A DNA stretch of 5,744 nt, taken from NCBI GenBank assembly GCA_017469325.1, contig JAFUGO010000193.1, forward strand, positions 1 to 5,744, read 5' to 3'. This document shows, piece by piece, positions 1 to 5,744 of this stretch. This stretch comes from Mogibacterium sp. GTDB lineage: Bacteria > Bacillota_A > Clostridia > Peptostreptococcales > Anaerovoracaceae. The first letter of the stretch is position 1; each line of letters begins with the position of its first letter. The position numbers and the translations under genes were made by a program. The notes under the pieces are model-generated. The model saw nothing but the letters and a program-made list of their open reading frames with translations, did no database searches and was not told where the DNA came from.

Positions 1-1527
1 CTAGTTGAGGATCTCACCGCGTATGCCACATTCGTCACCGGAAGACCCGTGCTTTATCACAATACGCGCGAAGAGGAATTCATAGCGAATTCCACGAGGC
101 ATCCGATGCGCGTCCACGTGAAGATGGGCGGCAAGAAGGACGGATCCATCACGGGCATCTACATGAAGGTAGACGCCAATACAGGTCCTTACGGAAACCA
201 CGCGCTGACAGTGCCTATGAACAGCTGCTCAAAGACTCTGCCGCTGTTCAAGTGCGACAACATGAAGTACGATCTCACGATCTACTACACCAACACACCG
301 CCTGCCGGAGCCTACCAGGGCTACGGTACTCCAAAGGGCACATACGGCCTCATGATGGCCATGTGCGAGCTGGCCGACAAGCTCGGTGTTGACTACAAGG
401 ATATGGTCCTTAAAAACCACGTCGAAGAAGGCTACATGCTCGAGATCCTCAAGGGACTCGGCGAGGGCCGTGAAGGACACGTGGTGCCTGTCGGATCCTG
501 CGGACTCAGAGAAGCGGTCGAGAAGGGCTGCGACATGATCGAGTGGGGCAAGCGCGTTGAGAGCGGTGACCCTGACTGGAAGATAGGAAAGGGCTTCGCG
601 ATGATAATGCAGGGCTCGGGACTTCCGGGACTCGACCACGCGAACGCCATCGCAAAGCTCGAGATGGACGGTTCGATAATCGTTCTTTCGGGAGCGGCGG
701 ACATCGGAACGGGCCTTGATACCATCATCGCCAAGGTAGCTAGCGACATACTCTGCGTACCTATGGACAGGATCACGGTACTGTCGGGCGATACCGACTC
801 GGGAGCCTTCGATACGGGCTCATACGCGTCGTCCGGCACCTTCTTCAGCGGCAACGCGGCAGTCGTCGCATCCACCAATCTGAAGGAGAAGATACTCGAT
901 GAGGCCGCCTACCAGCTGGGCGAGGAGGTATCAGACCTCGAGATAGGCTGGCCGGGAGAGGTCACGTCTAACAAGACGGGTAAAAAGTTATCGTTCTATG
1001 AAATCATACATACCGCTACATCGGGAACCGGCCGCGGACACCTTATCGCGCCGGGAAGCTTCACCACAGCAGCGTCTTCGGTACCTTACGGAGCGCACTT
1101 CGCCCAGGTCGCTGTGAACGTCAAGACCGGCGAGGTGAAGGTCCAGATGTTCTACGCGATACAGGATGCGGGCACGCCTATCAATCCGGAGGCCGCGCTC
1201 TGCCAGATGTACGGAGCTTCACTCAAGTCCATCGGACATACTCTTTATGAGGATATGATCCTGGACAAGGACGGACGCTGCGTGAACGCTACCATGACGG
1301 ACTACGGAGTCCCGATGATAAGCGAACAGCCTGACGACTTCAAGGCGGTGCTCATAGATGTGGACGATCCTGACGGACCGTTCGGAGCCAAGTCCATTTC
1401 CGAGATCGCGTGCAACGGAGCCGCGCCTGCGATAGGCAACGCCATCCACGACGCTTGCGGAGTATGGATCAGAAGCTGGCCTATGACACCGGAGAAGATA
1501 CTCAGAGAATTAGGAAGAATCAAGTAA
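1..1527 (+). CDS. xdhD: Molybdopterin-binding subunit of a xanthine dehydrogenase-family (probably selenium-dependent) molybdenum hydroxylase, 5' partial
   Basis: The frame is open from base 1 to the TAA at 1525-1527 (508 visible residues), so the start lies upstream. The GTG at 49 is an internal valine: family-like sequence (TGRPV) precedes it and no ribosome site does. Visible family landmarks, numbered from base 1, are the TREEEF...RHPM segment near residues 23-36, the GAYQGYG loop at 103-109 (the GAFRGFG substrate loop of xanthine dehydrogenase), ADIGTG at 233-238, the GDTD stretch after it, and GAKSISE at 462-468. E468 matches the catalytic base glutamate of the family's GAKGxGE motif. 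Separate Mo subunits usually have about 750-780 residues, so roughly 250 are missing; whether a [2Fe-2S] domain is fused upstream cannot be seen. The enzyme would hydroxylate a purine or related N-heterocycle in the cytoplasm. Adjacent ssnA and ygfK point to the selenium-dependent group, whose selenium is a labile non-selenocysteine ligand, consistent with no in-frame TGA. The family is secure; the xdhD symbol and the substrate are inferred from context. Confidence 0.88.
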   Translation, partial: LVEDLTAYATFVTGRPVLYHNTREEEFIANSTRHPMRVHVKMGGKKDGSITGIYMKVDANTGPYGNHALTVPMNSCSKTLPLFKCDNMKYDLTIYYTNTPPAGAYQGYGTPKGTYGLMMAMCELADKLGVDYKDMVLKNHVEEGYMLEILKGLGEGREGHVVPVGSCGLREAVEKGCDMIEWGKRVESGDPDWKIGKGFAMIMQGSGLPGLDHANAIAKLEMDGSIIVLSGAADIGTGLDTIIAKVASDILCVPMDRITVLSGDTDSGAFDTGSYASSGTFFSGNAAVVASTNLKEKILDEAAYQLGEEVSDLEIGWPGEVTSNKTGKKLSFYEIIHTATSGTGRGHLIAPGSFTTAASSVPYGAHFAQVAVNVKTGEVKVQMFYAIQDAGTPINPEAALCQMYGASLKSIGHTLYEDMILDKDGRCVNATMTDYGVPMISEQPDDFKAVLIDVDDPDGPFGAKSISEIACNGAAPAIGNAIHDACGVWIRSWPMTPEKILRELGRIK

Positions 1528-1537
1528 TTAAAGCGAA

Positions 1538-1543
1538 GGGAGG
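1538..1543 (+). promoter_or_regulatory. Ribosome binding site of ssnA
   Basis: GGGAGG lies 8 nt before the ATG at 1552, inside the 24-nt gap after the upstream stop codon. It fixes the ssnA start. The gap has no room for a terminator and shows no promoter, so co-transcription with the upstream gene is expected. Confidence 0.85.
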
Positions 1544-1551
1544 ATGAAAAT

Positions 1552-2892
1552 ATGCTTTTGATAGGTAACGGACAACTCATTACAAGGGATCCTGAATTTC
1601 CTTATCTGAAGGACGGCGCGGTCGTCATCGACGGCGAAGTCATCAAAGCGGTAGGGTCATTTGCCGATATGAAGGCAGCATATCCCGACGCTGAATTCGT
1701 TGATGCAAAGGGCGGCATAATAATGCCGGGACTCATCAACGCCCATACACACATTTATTCGGGCCTTGCGAGAGGACTTTCGATCGCGGGAAACAACCCG
1801 ACAAACTTCTTCGAGGTCCTCGACGGCACATGGTGGGCTATCGACCGCCATCTGACGATAGACGGTACAAAGGCCTGCGCTTACGCGACCATCCTGGACT
1901 GCATCAGAGACGGCGTGACGACCATCTTCGATCACCACGCGAGTTTCTGCGAGATCCCGGGTTCGCTCTTCGCCATCAAGGATGTGGCAAAGGAACTCGG
2001 TATGAGATCCTGCCTATGCTATGAGGTATCCGAAAGAGACGGAGAAGAGAAGACGGCGCAGAGCATCAAGGAGAACGCGGACTTCGCGAAGTGGGCTCTC
2101 AAAGAAGATGACGACATGATCAAAGCCATGTTCGGAGGTCACGCGCTCTTCACCATCTCCGACAAGACATTCGAGAAGATGGTAGAGGCGAACGACGGAA
2201 TGACAGGCTTCCACATCCATGTAGCCGAGGGTATGAACGACGTATACGACAGCCTTCGCAACTACGGATGCAGACCGGTCAACAGGCTTCTGTACAACGG
2301 TCTGCTCGGCGAGAAGACCATGCTCGGGCACTGCATCCACGTGAGCCCTGCAGAGATGGACATCATCAAAGAGACGGGCACGATGGTAGTCAACAACCCT
2401 GAGTCCAACATGGGCAACGCCGTCGGCTGCGCACCGGTCCTCCAGATGATGGCAAAGGGCATCACCGTAGGTATGGGAACAGACGCTTACACTCACGACA
2501 TGCTCGAGAGTTTGAAGGTATTCCTCATAATCCAGAGGCACAACGCGGCTATGCCGAACGTGGCCTGGGGCGAGGACTGCACCATGCTCTTCGAGAACAA
2601 CCGCAAGATCGCTGCCAAGTACTTCAAGAAGCCTCTCGGCATCCTGAAGGAAGGTGCTGCGGCAGACGTCATCGTTATGGATTACAAGCCGTTCACACCG
2701 TTCTCAGATGAGAACATCGACGGCCACATGATCTTCGGCATGATGGGCAAAAACTGCAGAACGACGATCATCAACGGAAAGGTCCTGTATAAGGACAGAG
2801 AATTTGTGGATATAGATGAAGAGGCGATCAACGCGTGGACTCTCGAGCAGAGCAAGAAGCTCTGGGGAGAGCTCAACCACCGCGAATACTAA
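1552..2892 (+). CDS. ssnA: SsnA, amidohydrolase-superfamily metal-dependent hydrolase (putative aminohydrolase of the SDMH cluster)
   Basis: Complete 446-residue protein; E. coli SsnA is about 442. It has the two-part layout of the ATZ/TRZ/cytosine-deaminase branch of the amidohydrolases: a small beta-sandwich formed by the N-terminal about 58 residues and the C-terminal segment (from about 366), enclosing a metal-bearing TIM barrel. Metal and catalytic residues are all present: H65 and H67 in NAHTHIYS, H223 and E226 in HIHVAE, H260 in LGHCIH, and D311 in MGTDAY. This matches the His-His-His-Asp plus Glu set of cytosine and guanine deaminases, so the protein should be an active mononuclear Zn or Fe enzyme. 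No signal peptide or membrane segment is seen; it is cytoplasmic. It sits 24 nt after the molybdenum hydroxylase and 22 nt before ygfK. The inferred role is hydrolytic deamination or ring opening of a purine-derived intermediate; the substrate cannot be read from the sequence. A generic guanine deaminase or chlorohydrolase label would be the alternative, but the neighbours favour SsnA. Confidence 0.94.
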   Translation: MLLIGNGQLITRDPEFPYLKDGAVVIDGEVIKAVGSFADMKAAYPDAEFVDAKGGIIMPGLINAHTHIYSGLARGLSIAGNNPTNFFEVLDGTWWAIDRHLTIDGTKACAYATILDCIRDGVTTIFDHHASFCEIPGSLFAIKDVAKELGMRSCLCYEVSERDGEEKTAQSIKENADFAKWALKEDDDMIKAMFGGHALFTISDKTFEKMVEANDGMTGFHIHVAEGMNDVYDSLRNYGCRPVNRLLYNGLLGEKTMLGHCIHVSPAEMDIIKETGTMVVNNPESNMGNAVGCAPVLQMMAKGITVGMGTDAYTHDMLESLKVFLIIQRHNAAMPNVAWGEDCTMLFENNRKIAAKYFKKPLGILKEGAAADVIVMDYKPFTPFSDENIDGHMIFGMMGKNCRTTIINGKVLYKDREFVDIDEEAINAWTLEQSKKLWGELNHREY

Positions 2893-2900
2893 AGAGAGCT

Positions 2901-2908
2901 GAGGAGGG
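2901..2908 (+). promoter_or_regulatory. Ribosome binding site of ygfK
   Basis: GAGGAGGG lies in the 22-nt gap between the ssnA stop and the ATG at 2915, with GGAGG 7 nt from the start codon. It supports this ATG over the in-frame ATGs at residues 5 and 8. Confidence 0.85.
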
Positions 2909-2914
2909 ATAATT

Positions 2915-5744
2915 ATGAGTGACATTATGAGACCGATGCCGTATAAGCATCTGCTCGACTGGGTACTTGAAGAGTACGGAAAGAGCGGGAGCATCTTCGG
3001 CGTCTCTAAATTCGTAAAACATACGAACGGTCAGGCTCTTCCGATCTTTGACGAAAAGATCGAGTCGCCGTTCGGACCTGCAGCCGGCCCAAACACACAG
3101 CTGGCGCAGAACATCATCGCTTCGTACGTAGCGGGTTCAAGGTTCTTCGAACTCAAGACCGTCCAGGTCATGGACGGAGCAGAGCTCGCCGCATGCGTTG
3201 CCAAGCCTTGCATCACAGCTCACGACGAGTGCTACAACTGCGAGTGGTCGACAGAGCTTTATGTACCGCAGGCTTATGAAGAATACGTAAAGGCCTGGTT
3301 CGTCTGCAAGATCCTGGCCAAGGAGCTCGGACTGGTTGATCCTGACGGCTTTGTGTTCAACATGTCGGTGGGCTATGACCTCGAAGGCATCAAGACTCCA
3401 AAAGTGGACAAATACATCGAGGAGATGAAGGACGCTTCCGGCACAGACGTATTCAGGGATGCAATGGAAGTATCGCTTCAGGCGGTGAAGGACAGAAAAC
3501 TCAAAAACGTTGACGAGGCATACATTAAGTCCATCCCGGCAAGGATCTCCAATTCGATCACGGAGTCCACGCTGCACGGATGCCCGCCTGATGAGATCGA
3601 GCGCATCGCTTCCTATCTCATCACGGAGAAGAACCTCAACACATTCATCAAGTGCAACCCTACTCTGCTCGGATATGAGTTTGCCAGAAAGCGCCTCGAT
3701 TCGCTCGGATTCGACTACATCGCGTTCGATGATCATCACTTCCTCGAAGACCTCCAGTGGGAGGACGCAGTTCCGATGTTCGAGCGCCTGCAGGCTCTCT
3801 GCGATGAGAAGGGCCTCGAGTTCGGAGTCAAGCTCACAAACACATTCCCTGTAGATGTAAAGGCGGGAGAGCTTCCTTCGGAAGAGATGTACATGGCAGG
3901 CAGGAGCCTGTTCCCTCTGAGCATCTACCTTGCTGAGAAGATATCGAAGCAGTTTGACGGAAAACTTCGCATCAGCTATTCGGGCGGAGCCGATTACTTC
4001 AACATCAAGGAGATATTCGAGGCAGGCATCTGGCCTATCACAATGGCTACAACGATCCTGAAACCGGGCGGGTATCAGAGAATGTCGCAGATAGGCGAGA
4101 AGCTGATGGACTGCGGCAGCGAAAGATTCCACGGCGTGGATATCGCTAAGGTCGGCGGTCTTGTGGAGATGTCACAGGGCAAGAGAAATCAGAAGGCTAT
4201 CAAACCTCTGCCTGACAGAAAGAACGGCGAGGATCTGCCTATGCTGGACTGCTTCCACGCGCCTTGCAGCGGCGGATGCCCGATCGAGCAGGATATCCCT
4301 GCATACCTCGAGGCTATGGAGCAGGGACGCACAGAGGATGCTCTTAAGATCATCCTCGAGAAGAACGCGCTTCCGTTCACAACGGGAACACTCTGTCCGC
4401 ACACATGCGCTGACAGATGCATGAGAAACCACTACGAATCGGCTCTCCGCATAAGAGAGGTCAAGCTGATGGCAGCCGAAGCGGGATTCGACAAAGTCCT
4501 TCCTGAACTCAAGGCAGCAGAGGCTTCCGGCAAGAAGGTAGCTGTTATCGGAGGAGGTCCTGCGGGACTCGCGACAGCATCGTTCCTCTCGAGAGCGGGC
4601 GCTGATGTAACGGTATTCGAAAAGAACGACAAGATGGGCGGCGTGCCAAGATATGTCATTCCTGGATTCAGGATCAGCGATGACGCTCTCGATAACGACG
4701 TTGCTCTTTGCTCGGCATACGGCGCAAAGATGGTAACAGGCAGAGAGATCGCATCCGTACAGGAACTGAAGGATGAAGGCTTCAGCGACATCGTGGTCTG
4801 CATCGGAGCATGGGCACACGGCCGCAAGGCTCTCAAGTACGGCGAAGAGTATGACGCTCTTGATTTCCTGCAGAAGGTAAAGGCTGCGCCGGGATCGCTC
4901 GACCTCGGTAAAGACGTAGTCGTCATCGGCGGCGGAAACACAGCGATGGACGTTGCGAGAGCAGCCAAGATACAGCCGGGAGTAGAGAACGTACGCCTGG
5001 TATACAGAAGAGACAGACGCAACATGCCGGCTGACGAAGAAGAGCTGGTAATGGCGATCGAAGACGGCGTTGAATTCATGGAACTCCTCGCTCCGGAAGG
5101 CGTAGAGAACGGAATGCTCAAGTGCGAGAAGAACGTTCTCGGAGAGCCTGACGCAAGCGGCAGACGTTCACCTGCAGGCACAGGCGAATTCTGCGAGGTC
5201 CCTGCAAGCACTGTTATCTGCGCGGTAGGTGAGAGAGTCAAGTCAGACCTCTATGAAGGTGCCGGAGCCAAGCTCGATGACAGAGGCAAAGTCATCGTTG
5301 ATGAGAACCTCATGACGACAGTACCTGGACTCTACGCGGCAGGTGACTGCAGAAGAGGACCGGCTACAGTAGTAAAGGCGATCGCGGATGCACAGACGGT
5401 AACAGCTGCCATCACAGGCGCTTCGTTCGATAAGTTCGCCAAGGTCAACGCCGAAGGCGACATGGACAAGCTGCTCGCACGCAAGGGCGACCTTAAGGAC
5501 GCTCCTGAAGGCAAGGCTGATGACAGATGCCTAGGATGCGCAACGGTCTGCGAAGTATGCGCCGATGTATGTCCAAACAGGGCAAACGTCGTGGTCGACG
5601 TTCCGTTCTTCGACAAACCGCAGATACTGCATGTCGACGGAATGTGCAACGAGTGCGGCAACTGCGCTATTTTCTGTCCGTACAGCGGACGCCCATACAA
5701 GGACAAATTCACTCTGTTCTGGAGCGAAGAGGACTTTGCCGACA
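2915..5744 (+). CDS. ygfK: YgfK, multidomain iron-sulfur flavoprotein oxidoreductase (annotated as putative selenate reductase subunit), 3' partial
   Basis: Starts MSDIMRPMPY, as in YgfK proteins. 943 codons are visible without a stop; E. coli YgfK is about 1030 residues, so roughly 90 are missing. Residues 1-430 resemble a dihydroorotate/dihydropyrimidine dehydrogenase barrel: SPFGPAAGPN (51-60), FELKTV (78-83), HGCPPDE (221-227), KCNPT (246-250), KLTNTF (306-311) and SGGAD (356-360). Residues 445-505 carry two cysteine groups (C446, C451, C455; C494, C498, C502) like the N-terminal [4Fe-4S] domain of GltD and DPD. A GGGPAG FAD fingerprint (546-551) with acidic E569 follows, then an NAD(P)H fingerprint GGGNTAMD (672-679), an RRDRRNMPA segment (698-706), and a second FAD contact, AAGDC (808-812). 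Residues 872-886 (C872, 875, 879, 882, 886) and 911-921 (CxxCxxCxxxCP) form a ferredoxin-like domain for two further clusters. It probably moves electrons between NAD(P)H, FAD, FeS centres and an FMN-type site. The selenate reductase name is historical; a role reducing a purine or urate intermediate fits the operon better but is inference. Confidence 0.95.
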   Translation, partial: MSDIMRPMPYKHLLDWVLEEYGKSGSIFGVSKFVKHTNGQALPIFDEKIESPFGPAAGPNTQLAQNIIASYVAGSRFFELKTVQVMDGAELAACVAKPCITAHDECYNCEWSTELYVPQAYEEYVKAWFVCKILAKELGLVDPDGFVFNMSVGYDLEGIKTPKVDKYIEEMKDASGTDVFRDAMEVSLQAVKDRKLKNVDEAYIKSIPARISNSITESTLHGCPPDEIERIASYLITEKNLNTFIKCNPTLLGYEFARKRLDSLGFDYIAFDDHHFLEDLQWEDAVPMFERLQALCDEKGLEFGVKLTNTFPVDVKAGELPSEEMYMAGRSLFPLSIYLAEKISKQFDGKLRISYSGGADYFNIKEIFEAGIWPITMATTILKPGGYQRMSQIGEKLMDCGSERFHGVDIAKVGGLVEMSQGKRNQKAIKPLPDRKNGEDLPMLDCFHAPCSGGCPIEQDIPAYLEAMEQGRTEDALKIILEKNALPFTTGTLCPHTCADRCMRNHYESALRIREVKLMAAEAGFDKVLPELKAAEASGKKVAVIGGGPAGLATASFLSRAGADVTVFEKNDKMGGVPRYVIPGFRISDDALDNDVALCSAYGAKMVTGREIASVQELKDEGFSDIVVCIGAWAHGRKALKYGEEYDALDFLQKVKAAPGSLDLGKDVVVIGGGNTAMDVARAAKIQPGVENVRLVYRRDRRNMPADEEELVMAIEDGVEFMELLAPEGVENGMLKCEKNVLGEPDASGRRSPAGTGEFCEVPASTVICAVGERVKSDLYEGAGAKLDDRGKVIVDENLMTTVPGLYAAGDCRRGPATVVKAIADAQTVTAAITGASFDKFAKVNAEGDMDKLLARKGDLKDAPEGKADDRCLGCATVCEVCADVCPNRANVVVDVPFFDKPQILHVDGMCNECGNCAIFCPYSGRPYKDKFTLFWSEEDFAD

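Noticed and set aside
432..878. Minus-strand ORFs within the first gene, and similar ones opposite ssnA (2014-2541)
   Set aside because: The opposite frame encodes conserved family motifs throughout; the antisense products resemble nothing.
49..1527. GTG at 49 as the true start of the first gene
   Set aside because: The frame is open to base 1, the upstream residues continue the family motif (TGRPV), no ribosome site precedes the GTG, and the resulting protein would lack a large part of the Mo-binding domain.
1..1527. Selenocysteine codon or SECIS element in the Mo subunit
   Set aside because: There is no in-frame TGA. Selenium in this enzyme group is a labile ligand at molybdenum, not selenocysteine, so none is expected.
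1528..1551. Promoter or terminator in the intergenic gaps (also 2893-2914)
   Set aside because: The gaps are 24 and 22 nt, largely occupied by ribosome binding sites, with no hairpin plus T-run and no -35/-10 pair.
3137..4132. Minus-strand ORF of 331 codons
   Set aside because: It lies entirely antisense to ygfK, whose protein has clear domain motifs across the same bases. Its translation shows no recognisable domain, and it arises from codon bias in the real gene.
4550..4560. GGAGGAGG-like internal ribosome site in ygfK
   Set aside because: It encodes the glycine-rich FAD fingerprint, and no start codon lies at a suitable distance downstream in any frame giving a credible protein.
4172..5241. 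Minus-strand ORFs of 215 and 269 codons, and another at 5332-5712
   Set aside because: They are antisense to the FeS, FAD and ferredoxin parts of ygfK. Their serine/leucine-rich or cysteine/arginine-rich translations are typical of shadow frames.
1..5744. CRISPR array, tRNA, rRNA, insertion sequence or long direct repeat
   Set aside because: None seen on reading; the window is almost entirely coding sequence of three conserved genes.

Overview
The window is a dense, single-strand piece of a bacterial catabolic operon. It holds three consecutive plus-strand genes separated by 22-24 nt, each internal gap carrying a strong GGAGG-type ribosome binding site. Base composition looks moderate to slightly GC-rich. 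Arginine is written with both AGA and CGC, and ATA is used freely for isoleucine. Together with the strong Shine-Dalgarno sites and the gene content, this suggests an anaerobic Bacillota (Clostridia-like) organism; the taxonomic call is inference only.

Layout: 1-1527 is the C-terminal two-thirds or so of a xanthine dehydrogenase-family molybdopterin-binding subunit, with its start upstream of the window. 1552-2892 is a complete ssnA, an amidohydrolase-superfamily metalloenzyme with all expected metal ligands. 2915-5744 is ygfK, which runs off the right edge. YgfK is a large iron-sulfur flavoprotein with a DHOD/DPD-like barrel at the N-terminus, a GltD-like FeS/FAD/NAD(P)H module in the middle and a ferredoxin-like domain at the C-terminus. 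No stop interrupts its 943 visible codons. There is no RNA gene, mobile element, CRISPR array, promoter or terminator that I can support. All minus-strand ORFs are shadows of these genes.

The trio (molybdenum hydroxylase, SsnA, YgfK) is the known signature of the selenium-dependent molybdenum hydroxylase (SDMH) locus. E. coli has it as ygfK-ssnA-ygfM-xdhD, and related loci in gut anaerobes have been linked to anaerobic purine and urate breakdown. The likely division of labour is inferred: the molybdenum enzyme hydroxylates a purine or related N-heterocycle, SsnA hydrolyses or deaminates a ring product, and YgfK moves electrons between NAD(P)H, FeS clusters and a substrate-reducing flavin site. 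The system is not new in kind. The points most worth following up are the gene order, the non-canonical residues around the molybdenum site, and the permuted, DPD-like architecture of YgfK.
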